In this document: positions 21,858-33,495 of the stretch, piece by piece | How the letters are laid out: each line of letters opens with the position of its first letter | Position numbering within the stretch: the first letter of the stretch is position 1 | Assembly: GCF_033115175.1 (NCBI RefSeq) | Contig: NC_084838.1 | Coordinates: 45,115,468 to 45,179,467 of the forward strand | From: Lepus europaeus | Taxonomy: Eukaryota; Chordata; Mammalia; Lagomorpha; Leporidae | Length of the DNA stretch: 64,000 nt | Direction of reading: 5' to 3' | Program-made: the position numbers and the translations under genes | The notes under the pieces: generated by a model | Database searches by the model: none | Told to the model about the DNA's origin: nothing | Seen by the model: the letters and a program-made list of their open reading frames with translations, nothing else

Positions 21858-22023
21858 AGTTTTTTGTTTTGTTTTCACTTGAAAGGCAGTGAGACAGACA
21901 GAGAGAGAGAGATCCTATCATCGAGGTGACTTACAAATGCCAGCAAATGGACAAGGCTAGGCCAGGCAGAAGCCCAGAACCAAGTCCCCAACCTGGATCT
22001 CCCATGTGGAGATCTCAACTACT
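21858..22023 (-). repeat. old CSINE, left part, split by LTR A copy 3
   Basis: Complement of the CSINE 3' half, from TTTCACTTGAAAGGCAGTGAG to TCTCCCATGTGGAGATCTC and AACTACTTG. The expected continuation (TGCAT...GGAAACTGGAATCAAAGGTGG) is found at about 22565-22607, beyond the LTR. Confidence 0.8.
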
Positions 22024-22545
22024 TGTGATATAGGCAGGTAGATAGGTTAAAACTGATTAGATTTGTAAACTGGAGACCATGACCTCCACCACACCCGCTG
22101 TGTGATCTCATGTCCCTGCCTGACCCCATCTGTACCCCCACCTGCCAATCAGACTACACAGCCACTGCCCTTTGGAAGTGAATAAAAAGCCTGGAACACA
22201 GTGGCCCCACCCTTGTTTCCCTTGCTCCCTTTGTTGCCCTTGTTGCTCTGTGGCTGTGTAGCCTTCACCACCCCACCCCCCTGCTTTCCTGCCTGCATGC
22301 TTGCTCCACATGGCTCACGCCTGGCCTGCTCTCTGCTTGGTATGGACCCAATTTAGCTTCTAGACTTCTCTTTCTCCCCTAAGTAAAGCCCTCACTCTCC
22401 TGTGCATTTCTCTCGCTAAATAAAATCCTTAAAAACTTACTGTGTTGTCTGGTCTATTTGAGCCAGTATTGAGAATTCTCTGAATACATGGCAAGAGCCC
22501 ACAGGCTTTATTAATATAGAAAATTATTAATAAGCAGTCTGATAA
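22024..22545 (+). mobile_element. LTR, family A copy 3, inserted in a CSINE
   Basis: A diverged relative of copies 1 and 2: AGGTTAAAACTGATTAGATT start, CCAAT at 22145-22149, AATAAAAAGCC at 22181, AATAAA near 22417, and AGGCTTTATTAATATAG near the end. It lacks the extra downstream block that follows copies 1 and 2. It splits an older reverse-oriented CSINE. Confidence 0.75.
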
Positions 22546-22559
22546 AACTGGAGCCAACA

Positions 22560-22607
22560 CCCGCTGCATCCAACAGTGTAAATTATCAGGAAACTGGAAT
22601 CAAAGGT
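22560..22607 (-). repeat. old CSINE, right part
   Basis: Continuation of the copy at 21858-22023 after the LTR (CATCCAACAG to GGTGGAGCCAGG). The next SINE begins directly after it. Confidence 0.65.
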
Positions 22608-22916
22608 GGAGCCAGGAGCTGGCATTGTGGCATAGCAGGTTAAGTCAAAGTTTTCAAGGCCAGGATCCCATGAGAGAATGCTGCTTTGCATCACAGCTCT
22701 GTTTCCAATCCAGCTTCTTGATAAGGCACCTGGGAAGGCAGATGAAGATGCCTCCAAGTACTTGGGACCCTGCACATTTGGGAGACCTGTATGGAGTTTC
22801 TGGCTTCTGGTTTCAGCCTGGCTCAGACATCACTGTTGCAGCCATTTGAGGAATGAACCAGAAGATGGAAGATCTCTGAGACACACACACAGTCATTCTC
22901 TCTCTCTCTCTGCGTT
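22608..22916 (+). repeat. CSINE, main part, split by the RPS15A retropseudogene
   Basis: It starts at GAGCTGGCATTGTGGCATAG. The body includes GCCTCCAAGTACTTGGGACC and a (CT)n run ending CTCTCTCTGCG. The expected end (GTCACTTTGCCTTTCAAATA) appears at 23449-23500 beyond the pseudogene. Confidence 0.88.
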
Positions 22917-23440
<524 letters not shown>

Positions 23441-23505
23441 ATTATGGGTCACTTTGCCTTTCAAATATATAGATTAATCTTCAAAAAAGAAAAAGAAAAA
23501 AGCAG
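23441..23505 (+). repeat. CSINE tail displaced by the RPS15A insertion
   Basis: GTCACTTTGCCTTTCAAATA followed by an A-rich tail is the standard CSINE 3' end and completes the copy at 22608-22916. Confidence 0.8.
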
Positions 23506-23580
23506 AACCAGTATTTGAAGCTACATACTCTATCATGGGTTCCATGTGTCTCAAATGATGTCTACAAAGGCTCTTATTTT

Positions 23581-23916
23581 CTTTTAAAGATTTTATTTAT
23601 TTGAAAGGCAAAGAGAAAGAGAGAGAAGGACAGAAACAGAGAGTGAGAGAGATATGTCTTCTATCTGGTAGTTCACTCCTGAAATGGTCACTACAGCTGG
23701 GGCTGTGCCAGGCAGAAACTAGTGCCAGGAGCTTCTTCTTAGTCTCCCAAAAGTGTGCAGGAGCCCAAGGACTTGACCCATCCTCTGCTGCTTTCCCAGT
23801 TGCATTAGCAGGGAGTTGGATTGTAAGTAGAGCAGCCAGAACTTGACCCAGTGCCCATATGGATGCCAGTAGTGCAAGTGGCAGCTAAACCCATTATGCC
23901 ACAGCATCAGGCCCAA
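23581..23916 (-). repeat. CSINE
   Basis: Reverse-oriented copy from CTTTTAAAGATTTTATTTAT to GCATCAGGCC. Target duplication AAAGGCTCTTATTTT at 23566-23580 versus AAAGGCTCATATTTT at 23917-23931, one mismatch. Confidence 0.94.
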
Positions 23917-23931
23917 AAAGGCTCATATTTT

Positions 23932-24359
23932 AAAAGTAATGGTATAGCCTTTTAGCTCACAACAATTAGACTAACAACAGAATTTCATCACTACTTTACT
24001 GAAAATTGCTCCCAATATACCATTTATTCATCTTGATTTTAGTTATCCATAACACCTTAGATATGTGTAAGAAAATAAGTATAATTGCATGCTAATAGTC
24101 TAATGTTTCTAGCAGAAGAATATTGAAGAGAAAATTTTTAATTTAAAAATAATTGGCATTTAAACAATCAGTGCCATCTGGCAGTGATATAGGTTGTTTG
24201 CAATTTAATAACATCCTTTTGAAGATGGTCAAGAAAAAGCTTAGATATATGATTGCAAGTGATATTTTGTGGAGAAATTACAAACAGCATGCAATTTCCT
24301 TTAGGGTACATCTAAACTTTTCCCTTGGTATGTTGCTAATATGCAGTTACATCTGAAAA
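23932..24359. other. unassigned AT-rich DNA
   Basis: No recognised feature. Confidence 0.4.
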
Positions 24360-24790
24360 CATGCATCATTAAACAGATCAATAAATATTGAGGGCCTAGC
24401 CAGACACTGGGCAAGACAATGGTGGTGAAATGATGAATCAAATAGATTGGTATCCTGTCTCACATGGCACCAAATTATATGTGAATAGTAAACTTGCTGT
24501 GCAATTGTTAAATCTGTTGATTTTTCAAGAGGGTAATGCACTACACCAGGTTTTGAGTAGGCATTCCAGGAAAGACAGTTTGCATGATGTACAAGGTGTC
24601 AGCCTTTTGAAGGGGATCAATTCTGGAATTGGAAACAGGCTTCAAACTGTAAGGATCTGCAGTAAAAACAAAACAGAGTGTACAGAGAGCACGCTAGCTA
24701 AGGTGGGACTGAGACTGTCTGGGAGAATGCTCTGAAAAAGAAGCTGAAGAGGTGGACTAAGTGATCTGATCATAGGGAATCATGGGACAT
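24360..24790 (+). repeat. possible ancient mammalian repeat
   Basis: AATAAATATTGAGGGCCTAG and the later CATTCCAGGAAAGACAG resemble an old interspersed repeat whose text includes TATTTATTGAGCACCTAC. The match is weak and the family name uncertain (L2-like). Confidence 0.35.
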
Positions 24791-25029
24791 GGTACCAAAT
24801 TCAGATTTTGTACTAGAACAAAGTCGTTGCAGAACATCATAAGAACCTGGTGTGTTAAGATGCACACTTATGAAATGTCCTGATGTATAAATATTTTATG
24901 GATTATAAGAGTATGTTTTATTCATAATCATTATTCATTATAATTAAAAATTATAATCTCTATCAACTATGTGCTAAAAATAGGAGTAGACTGAAGTAGA
25001 AGTTATATCACTTACCAAAAGGATTCAAG
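24791..25029. other. unassigned AT-rich DNA
   Basis: No recognised feature. Confidence 0.4.
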
Positions 25030-25315
25030 ATTTTCTGATTGCAGAGAGTAGCATTCAAGGTAGCAGTTAAGATGCTCGTGTCCCACTTCAGAGTGCCTGG
25101 ATTGGATTTCTGGCTCTGACTCCTGTCTCCAGTCTGCTGCCAAGACAGACCCTGGGAAGCAGCTCATAATGATTCCATTGACTAGGTCCCTGCCACTCAA
25201 ATGGGAAACATGATTTGCATTTCCAGCTACTGGTCAGGTCCCAGCCATTGTGGGCATTTGGCCAGTTAACCAGCCTGAGATGACCATTCTGTCTCTGAAC
25301 TTAAAAACAATAGCA
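25030..25315 (+). repeat. old CSINE variant
   Basis: Contains GTAGCAGTTAAGATGC, GGATTTCTGGCTCTGACTCC and CAGCCATTGTGGGCATTTGG, ending in AAAAACAATAGCAACAAAAG. An old, diverged member. Confidence 0.8.
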
Positions 25316-25486
25316 ACAAAAGAAGATTGCTGCTTGAAGAATATGCCTTAGTTTTGGAATATGTCTCTTAGTTAAATAAAGCATTAAAATATTCCCATCA
25401 AGTAACTCCAACACACAGAAAACTAAAAGAGTACTAGCACAAATTAGGAGGCAATGAACATAACAGGGTTTAAAAATGGGCAAAGT

Positions 25487-25803
25487 TGGCCGGTGCCACA
25501 GCTCACTTGGCTAATCCTCTGCCTGATGCACCGGCACCCCAGGTTCTAGTCCCGGTTGGGGTTCCGGGTTCTGGCCCGGTTGCTCCTCTTCCAGCTCTCT
25601 GCTGTTGCCCGGGAAGGCAGTGGAGGAGGGCTCAAGTGCTTGGGCCCTGCATCCACATGGGAGACCAGGAAGAGGTGCCTGGCTCCTGGCTTCAGATCAG
25701 CACAGCATGCCAGCCATGGTGGCCATTTGGGGGGTGAACCAACGGAAGGAAGACCTTTCTCTCTGTCTCTCTCTCTCACTGTCTAATTCTGCCTGTCAAA
25801 TAA
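25487..25803 (+). repeat. CSINE, young
   Basis: Head GGCCGGTGCCACAGCTC and full body. Perfect 15-base target duplication AAAAATGGGCAAAGT at 25472-25486 and 25804-25818. The body has lost about 13 bases near 25583 (CTTCCAGCTCTCTG). Confidence 0.96.
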
Positions 25804-25895
25804 AAAAATGGGCAAAGTCAAGGACAAAAGATATAGTTTTTCATGGGAAAAAGTTCAAAATAAAGATAGTGATAGTGATGCTCAGTGTAAATCTC

Positions 25896-25930
25896 CACAC
25901 TTAATCTTAGCCAAAAGGCTGAGAAGTGAT
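25896..25930 (-). pseudogene. RNU2: U2 snRNA 5' fragment
   Basis: The complement reads ATCACTTCTCAGCCTTTTGG followed by CTAAGATTAAGTGTG. This matches nucleotides 1 to about 35 of U2 spliceosomal RNA with only three substitutions. It stops before the branch-point-recognition segment, so it cannot be functional. There is no A tail on its 3' side. A fragment of this length is unlikely to match by chance. Confidence 0.8.
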
Positions 25931-26460
25931 GATGTAATTCTTTAATAAATTTTTCTGATTCATCAAAAAAAAAAAAGATCAAGCCCCTCATTTTCTATGC
26001 ATCCCCCCCTACACACACACAGACTCTTGACAAATTTATTGCAAGAAATAAACATCAAGGCCTGGAAGAATCAGAATCTTAGGATATCTTCTTGCATAAC
26101 ATTATGAAGGAGACCTGAAGGATAACAAAGAAACAGCTTCATAGATAACTGAATCCTCAAACATGTTAAGAAAATAATATTTTAATTTTAGACATTAATT
26201 GGAAAAATTAGCATAGTTTTCAGAAGTTACCTAGCTTTATATATGTTTTGTGGAGTTTATTATATTTTCCACCAATTATATGCAGATAGAAAATGTGATC
26301 AAGCTTCCAAAGTTGATCTTTGGTTTCTGTCATGTTTCTGTACCAACTGTGCTCAATAAATTTGAAAGAAAAATAGTCTAATTATGATTGCATCAAGTTT
26401 TGCGATTCTAGTACATTTTTTAATACAGAGTTTTAATACAGAGTTTTCAAAGGACATTGA
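25931..26460. other. unassigned AT-rich DNA
   Basis: No recognised feature. Confidence 0.4.
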
Positions 26461-26602
26461 AAACATTAATTAACCTTCAAATCACCCAATATTACTACTA
26501 CACATATTTCGCAGATGGCTAAACCATAGTACTGAGATGTTAAATGATTTTCATAAGGAGTCTGCAATTGGCAAAAATGGAATACAAAAATCTTGTTGCC
26601 TG
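26461..26602 (-). repeat. MIR, split by a CSINE
   Basis: GCAGATGGCTAAACCATAGTACTGAGATGTTAAATG and GTCTGCAATTGGCAAAAATGG follow the complement of the MIR core. It resumes at 26920-26945 after the CSINE. Confidence 0.6.
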
Positions 26603-26919
26603 GCTGGCATGGTGGCTCTCTTGGCTAATCCTCTGCCTGAGGTGCTGGCACCCCGGGTTCTAGTCCCGGTTGGGGCACCCCGGGTTCTAGTCCCGGATTC
26701 TGTCCCAGTTGCTCCTCTTCCAGTCCAGCTCTCTGCTGTGGCCCGGGAAGGCATTGGAGGATGACCCAGGTCCTTAGGCCCTACACCTGCATAGGAGACC
26801 AGGAGGAAGCACCTGGCTCCTGGCTTCGGATTGGCGCAGCGCACTGGCCGCACGGAAAAGGAAGACCTTTCTCTCTGTCTCTCTCTCTCTCACTGTCTAA
26901 CTCTGCCTGTTAAAAAAAA
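26603..26919 (+). repeat. CSINE with internal head duplication
   Basis: Young copy. GGCACCCCGGGTTCTAGTCC occurs twice (about 26648 and 26674), so part of the head is duplicated by about 26 bases. Short target duplication GTTGCCTG at 26595-26602 and 26920-26927. Confidence 0.92.
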
Positions 26920-26945
26920 GTTGCCTGTGCTAACCCTTGTGAAAT

Positions 26946-27429
26946 GGGCATAAAAACAAAAAAGAATTTTATTTTCTTCCATATCTCTATGGAATAACTT
27001 AGGAACTTTTTTTATTATTCCTAAGAGAGAACTTGGGGAATAAAATTAATGTAATGTAACATCTATGATAGTAAAGTAAATATAATATGTAATTACTTTA
27101 CAAATAAATATCAATATAGCATTAGCACACCCAAAACAAAACTATTACAGAAAAATATTAATACTTCATCAACCATTCTGGTTCTAGTTAGAATTGTATT
27201 GGTTTTCCACAGAGCTTTCCAAATCAATTTATTATAGTACAGTATTTGGTTTGTTGAACACTTTCCAATGATAAATTCAAAAGTAGCACCTTTATAGAAT
27301 TCCACACTTTGAAAAAGCATAATATATGCTACACATGTAATGTATTATCCTATTAAAATTACATCAATCTCTTTGAAAATAGAATGTTATTGTAAGCTGT
27401 TTAGATCAAAAGTTTATGGAAGATATAAA
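26946..27429. other. unassigned AT-rich DNA
   Basis: No recognised feature. Confidence 0.4.
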
Positions 27430-27641
27430 ATACTCTAACAGAAAACATGTAGATACAATGGGCAAATTAACAAAAAGCATACACATTGCCAATAAGCACA
27501 TGAAAAAAAGGCAACATAAATTTAAGACATAATGAAATATTTTTCATTTAATTTGATGAAATAAACATGTTTTATTATGCACATATAATGCAATACACTT
27601 TAACGATAAGAGTTGTATGTGAGGCAACTTAAACACTCCTG

Positions 27642-27968
27642 GTGTGAGGTGGGTGTTTTGGCATAGTTGTATTCACCACCTGGGCTGCTAGCATCCCACA
27701 CCAGAGTACCTGGGTTTGAGTCCCAGCTCTGCTCCCAATTCATTTCCTGCCAATGTGTACTCTGGGAGGCAACAGACAACACCTCAAGTGGTTGGGCCTC
27801 AGCCACCCATCTAGGATATGCAGATTGAATTACCAGTTCCTGGCACTGGCCTGGCCCATACTTGGTTGCTGTAGGTATTAGAGGAATGAAAAAGCAAATG
27901 GGAGATCTCTGTCTCTCTATTGCTGACCCTGTTTCTCTGTGTCTTTTAACTAAAATAAATAAATAAAT
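27642..27968 (+). repeat. CSINE, older
   Basis: GGGTGTTTTGGCATAGTTG to CTAAAATAAATAAATAAATG, with body GAGTACCTGGGTTTGAGTCC. Diverged. Confidence 0.85.
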
Positions 27969-28119
27969 GAACAAAAATAATGAATAATTAAATATTTCCA
28001 AAAATAATGAATAACTGTTTCTGGTGGGAATATAAATTGGTACAATGTCCACTGAGAACAATTTTTCTATATAAATTTTTGAACATTTCCCTATTTTATA
28101 AATAGAGTGAAATTTGCAT

Positions 28120-28380
28120 ATTTATTTTCACTTAATTGAAAGGCAGAGTTACAGAGAGGTCTTCCATCATCCATCTATTGGTTCACTTCTCAAATGCCCT
28201 CAAGAAAGGGCTGGGCCACTCCAATAGGGTCTCCTATGTGGGTACCAGGCCGTCATTCACTGCTTCCCAGGATGTAATACTAGGAAACTGAGAGGAAGCT
28301 GGTAAGGGCTCTGTCAATTGACACACGATGCATATCGCCAAGCAGCAGTGTCACCCACTGCACTTCCGCCACTATGGCCA
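28120..28380 (-). repeat. CSINE, older
   Basis: TTTATTTTCACTTAATTGAA, GAGGTCTTCCATCATCCATC, then eroded body to about 28380. Reverse-oriented. Confidence 0.75.
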
Positions 28381-28900
28381 CTCCTGAATATGCCTCTTTA
28401 CCTAGTATTTCCATGTTTAGAAATATCTCCTGAATAATTTATTGTAGTTTTTTGTGAAAAAGGTCTGAAAGAATATTTACTGAAGCTGTTTAGCATAATA
28501 AAAATAGGAAGCTAATGAAACATCCAGCAGCAATTTCTTTAGAAGTTATGACACTTGCACACATTCTCCATTTATGCAAACATTAAAAGTGATGTGGGAG
28601 AACACTTAATGGTATGATAAAATGCTCCTAATCTAATGTGTTATAAAGTCCATTACAAAGCAATATTTATTACATACATGAAAAAAAAATACATCAGATT
28701 ATCAAGAGCAGTTATCTCTCCATGTGAGAATTAGTGATGCTTTTTATATCTTTTATGTTTTTTATTTTGCTATTTTTCTACAAGGTTCTTGTGCCTCTTT
28801 TTTAGAAGTTTTAACAATTCATGTTTATTACTTATGTTTTATATATTTTTCAAAACTGAAATATGTTCTCAAGAAATTCTAACTTTTTTTCTTTCTCCCT

Positions 28901-29030
28901 TGGCTTTCAACTTTGAGAAACAAAATGTAGATTCACAGGAAGTTTCAAATCATTATACAGGAAAATCCCCAGGACTCTTTACCCCGTAGCCCCCAAAGTT
29001 AACATTGCACAAAACTGCAGCACAATATCT
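28901..29030. other. unassigned DNA
   Basis: No recognised feature beyond possible L1 remnant. Confidence 0.35.
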
Positions 29031-29045
29031 AACTAGATTTTCCTT

Positions 29046-29392
29046 TTTATTTATTTTTATTCTTTTAGAGATTTATTTATTTATTTGAAAGGCAAAGTTA
29101 CAGAGAAGCAGAAGGAGAGGGAGAGAGAGGGAGAGAGAGAGGTCTTCCATCTGCTGGTTCAGTCCCCAAATGGTCACAATCACCAGAGCTGGGTCCATCA
29201 GAAGCCAGGAGTCGGGATGTCTCCCACATGGATGCAGGGGCCCAAGGACTTGTGCCATCTTCTACTGCTTTCCCAAGCCATAGCAGAGAGCTGGATAGGA
29301 AGTGGAGCAGCTGAGAGATGAACCAGAGCCCATATGGGATGTCAGCCCCGCAGGCAGTAGCTTTATCTGCTAGGCTACAACACCAATCCCCA
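29046..29392 (-). repeat. CSINE
   Basis: TTTTATTTATTTTTATTC to CACCAATCCCC, reverse-oriented, full length. Target duplication AACTAGATTTT at 29031-29041 and 29393-29404. Confidence 0.94.
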
Positions 29393-29543
29393 AACTAGAT
29401 TTTTCTATTGATACAAACAACTTAGGTTATTCCAATTTCATCAGCCATATATGCACTTGTGGGCATACACTTGTGTTCACACGTGTATGAGATATGTGTG
29501 TGTGTGTGTAGGTCTATGAAATTTTATTACAAGCAGCACTATC
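29393..29543. other. short unique stretch with (GT)n
   Basis: Contains GATATGTGTGTGTGTGTGTAG near 29489 and the first copy of the target site used by the next two elements. Confidence 0.5.
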
Positions 29544-29556
29544 AAGATACATGACT

Positions 29557-29914
29557 GGTCAATTTGTTAAGTCAACAACAGGAGTCACTATGCACTTACT
29601 CCTCTTGTAGGATCTCTGTCCTTAATGTGTTGTACAATGTGAATTAATGCTATAACTAGTACTCAAACAGTACTTTACGCTTTGTGTTTCTGTGTGGGTG
29701 CAAACTGTTGAAATCTTTACTTAATATATACTAAGTTGATCTTCTGTATATAAAGATAATTGAAAATGAATTGATGTGAATGGGATGGGAGAGGGAGTGG
29801 GAGATGGGAGGGTTGCAGGTGGAAGGGAAGTTATTGGGGGGGGGGGGGAAGCCACTGTAATCCAAAAGCTGTACTTCGGAAATTTATATTTGTTAAATAA
29901 AAGTTAAAAAAAAA
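29557..29914 (+). mobile_element. rabbit L1 3' end, 5'-truncated
   Basis: It is about 355 bases of lagomorph L1 3' UTR, from GGTCAATTTGTTAAGTC to TAAATAAAAGTT and an A tail. It includes the G-rich tract (GGGATGGGAGAGGGAGTGGG, then 13 consecutive Gs at 29836-29848). The target duplication AAGATACATGACT lies at 29544-29556 and 29915-29927. The same text recurs at 44930-45275. Confidence 0.95.
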
Positions 29915-29927
29915 AAGATACATGACT

Positions 29928-30244
29928 GGGCTGGTGCCGTGGCTCACTTGGTTGATCCTCCGCCTGCGGTGCCGGCATCCTATATGGGCACCAGGTTCTA
30001 GTCCCTGTTGCTCCTCTCCCAGTCCAGTTCTCTACTGTGGCCCAGGAAGGCAGTGGAAGAGGGCCCAAGTGCTTGGGCCCCTGCACCCGAGTGGGAGACT
30101 AGGAGGAGGCACCTGGCTCCTAGGTTCAGATCGGCATAGCTCCGGCCGTAGCAGCCATTTGGGCGGTTAACCAATGGAAGAAAGACCTTTCTCTCTGTCT
30201 CTCTCTCTCACTGTCTAACTCATCTGTCAAATAAAAAAAAAAAA
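29928..30244 (+). repeat. CSINE at the same target site as the L1
   Basis: Head GGGCTGGTGCCGTGGCTC, CpG-containing body and A tail. It is flanked by AAGATACATGACT at 29915-29927 and again at 30245-30257, the same 13 bases that flank the L1. Confidence 0.96.
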
Positions 30245-30257
30245 AAGATACATGACT

Positions 30258-33190
30258 ATCATTACCATCTCAATTATCCTTCTTGATACTCCTTTGTAGT
30301 TATGCAATTCTCTGCCTTCACCACCTAGTAACTTCTGATCAGTATCCATCTCCTTACTTATGTTACTCCAGAAATGCTACATAACTAGAACTGTAGAGTG
30401 TATATTTGTATATACTCAATATGTTCTGTTCTTTCCAGGTTTACATCAAGTGCAGTTTTCTCCGGATTTTTTGTATTTTGCCAATTGAAAATACTATTTT
30501 ATTCATAAAAGCAGTAGCATTTATCTATATTTTATCTAATATAATAAATATGTGTGTATATTATTCACTTAAGATTATAGCTTCTTGTAGGTAAGAGTGG
30601 GAGGAATTCATGTTTCATTTCCAGAAAGCTTTTCCTTGCATATGCAACTGAAAAACTTTTTTATAGTGAATGAAAATCTCAGAGAGTCAAGGTCTAAAAT
30701 GAACATGCTAATTCTACTTCTAAGTTTTACCATATTGCTTATAGTCTACTTTTTTATTCTCCTTTCTTATCTTCAATTATTACCTTTATCATCAGAAACT
30801 AAACATATTTTTGAATTCCCCTTTTTCCTTAATAAAAATCATAGTCGTGTAACTCAAACCTGAAGAGGCTAGGTTCTTTCAAAACCACTCTATTTGAGTT
30901 GTATGACAAAGAATTGTCAGGAAAAAAATGACCTGAAGAATGTTGAAAAGGCCATGCAATCTTGCACAGAAAAATCAAGTGTTAACGTTCTCAATTCTAT
31001 AGTATTTCATTAAGGAATTTAAAGATCTAATGAGAAAATAAATTAAAACAAAGCAATGCATTTCCAGGGTGAAGTCGGTGACTGTAATAAAGAAAAGGGG
31101 AGCACATGGACAGGAACTTTTTTGCATAATTATAGAATATTACAGCATGTTTTCAGTCTAAGAAAATCTTCTAGATTAAAAAGCTTCACTTGCCCTTGAA
31201 AAATAGGCTCTGTTACTAAAAATGTTAACATTAAGATCTGCCCTTTTCAAATTTTTTGAATCATTAGGAAATACTAAATGAAAATTGTTCTGCATGCAAG
31301 TAAAGATCCCATTAACTCAATAATTCATTTCATAATTAGCTTATTAAAGTAGTTAAGAATATTTAAGTCCTTATTTTATCCCATTATTCTTTCACATTCT
31401 CTAGAATTTGAATAGGTATAGTAAGATATTGAATTCCACACAACCTTTTGTCTGGAAATGTCAAAAACGGTGTTTAGGATCCCAATTATGCTGTGAAGCC
31501 TTTATGTATTGCACACTGCATATTCCAGTCATTAATTTCATGGTATAAAAATATAACCTAGCATTCTCCATATCTATGGAAAGTGTGGAAAAGTAGATAA
31601 AGCTATGGCCAAGTCATACTTAACCTCAGCTCACCAAAGCTCAACTCCATTTCAATCAAATAAAGGAAAATGTCACTCAAGATAGAAATGTTTAAATGTC
31701 CATGTCTCCAGTCTGATAATTCAAATGAGAAAACCTGCAAAGTCCAGTTATCAAAAAAACTATAGAATGAGAGATGAAAAGCTTAAGAAGGAATAGTAGT
31801 ATCTGTGGACAAACTGTTACTCTGGAAATGCTGGAATATATGCATACAAACAGGCAGCACTGCTCCAAAAGGCTGTGAATCAATAATGGAGAAAAGGGGC
31901 AAAAAAAAAAAAATCATATAATTCAATCAGATAAAACCAATTTTGTTGAAAAGAATGAAAATAAAACTCAATGTGTGTGTGTGTGTGTGGGGTGTGTGCC
32001 CATGTGTGTATGTTTGAGACCATCTGTATAAAATCATAAACCAAAATTGGTATTTTCCTATCCAGCTTGCAATAATGATTTCATCTTCACAATGCATTCA
32101 AAAAAAGAACCCTAGCTAGGTACTATAGGTACTGACCAATGGTGGAAAATATGTTACATTCATTTATTCAAGCAGAAATTATTTCCTTATAAAAAGGTCA
32201 ATATCAGATATCCAGTAAATGTTAAAAAAATAAGGAAATTTAGAATGAAGTTGCTGTCTTTCAATAATGCAAAAAGACTTCTTAAGTAGGGAACATTGGC
32301 ATTCTATTTTTCATACTTTAAATTACATCTTTTTTTAAAAAACTGACCCTACATCTATATACTTATCTTGGTATAAAATTCTTTTTTAAATTGTACACTA
32401 ATATTATGCCCTGAGATTTTGAGTACAAAATCAACAAGATAGAATTATGCATAAGTAAACACTATATTTTCTTATAAATATTTGCTTCTGTACTATTGTT
32501 GATATTTTCCTACCACTGTTTGTATAAGTAATACCATATGAGAAATTTATTTGTAATCAAGTGCTATAAATATATTTTCTTAATAATTATATTTTCATTT
32601 TTATTTTGTTTGTGAAGAGACTCTAAGCTCAATCAGAGTTTTAGGAATAAAAATACCATTACACTGGAATTTTATCCATGTCAGTGATTTTCAACTTCTT
32701 TTAAGACCTCTTCCTTGTATTTGTTAAAATGAACCTTAATTACTTTGGGAAACAAGATAGGTTGTTATTTAGGCAATAACTGAAATATTATATAAGGGTT
32801 ATATTTAAGGTGTGACGAGAGTGCAATGAGAACTTAGGGTTAACAGTGAGTCCTTTTTCTATTCTTGTTTAGAGGATCTGAGATTACTGGGATGTAATTA
32901 AATAAGTGGATGATTAAGAAAAGTTTTGGGAGAAGTGAAATTCATGTTCAAATATATTGAAAATTATGTGTGTTCTTTAAAATACAATTGCTGGAAGAAC
33001 CTTATGATTCAAAAAAGTAGTTTATTTCCTGTTCAAATAGTGTTCAAATTCAAAGAAATACTGTGGACTCAGCTTCCTTGGTTATTTGGTTATTTGGATG
33101 AAAAAAAGAGCATGAAGACTATATACTTAGAAGGTCAGGAAATTGGGCACTTCATTGATCTATCTTCCATTGAGTGGAAAACAGTCACTA
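30258..33190. other. about 2.9 kb of unique AT-rich DNA
   Basis: The longest stretch without a recognised element. I see no splice-bounded open frame, RNA gene or repeat, except (GT)n at about 31972-31989 and an A12 run near 31901. Conserved non-coding elements cannot be excluded by eye. Confidence 0.4.
31972..31989 (+). repeat. (GT)n microsatellite
   Basis: TGTGTGTGTGTGTGTGTG followed by GGGTGTGTGCCC and a further short TG run. Confidence 0.9.
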
Positions 33191-33192
33191 TA

Positions 33193-33495
33193 GGCTGGCG
33201 TTGTGGTACAGCAGAGTAAGCTGCCACCTGAAACACTGGATCCCACAGAGTCACAGTTGCTTTACTTCCAATCCAGCTCTCTGCTAATGCGCTTGGGAAC
33301 ACAGCAGAAGATGGCCCAAGTGCTTGGACCCCTGCATCTACATTGGTCACCTGGTTCGTGGCTTTGGCCTGACACAGCCTCTACTGTCACAGTCTTTTGG
33401 GGAGTTAACCAATGGATGGAAGATCTGTTTATATGTGGCTCTTCCTCTCTCTGTCACTCTGCCTTTCAAATAAATAAAATAAATCCTTAAAAGTA
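33193..33495 (+). repeat. CSINE, older
   Basis: TAGGCTGGCGTTGTGGTACA, body GAAGATGGCCCAAGTGCTTGG, and tail AAATAAATAAAATAAATCC. Confidence 0.9.

Larger units (their letters stand above)
27430..28900 (+). mobile_element. ancient L1 fragment interrupted by two CSINEs
   Basis: Pieces at about 27450-27560 (CCAATAAGCACATGAAAAAA), 28010-28100 (GGTGGGAATATAAATTGGTAC) and 28390-28700 (GATGTGGGAGAACACTTAATGG) follow the 3' part of old mammalian L1 ORF2 in the correct order on the + strand. CSINEs at 27642-27968 and 28120-28380 are inserted. No coding potential. Confidence 0.65.
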
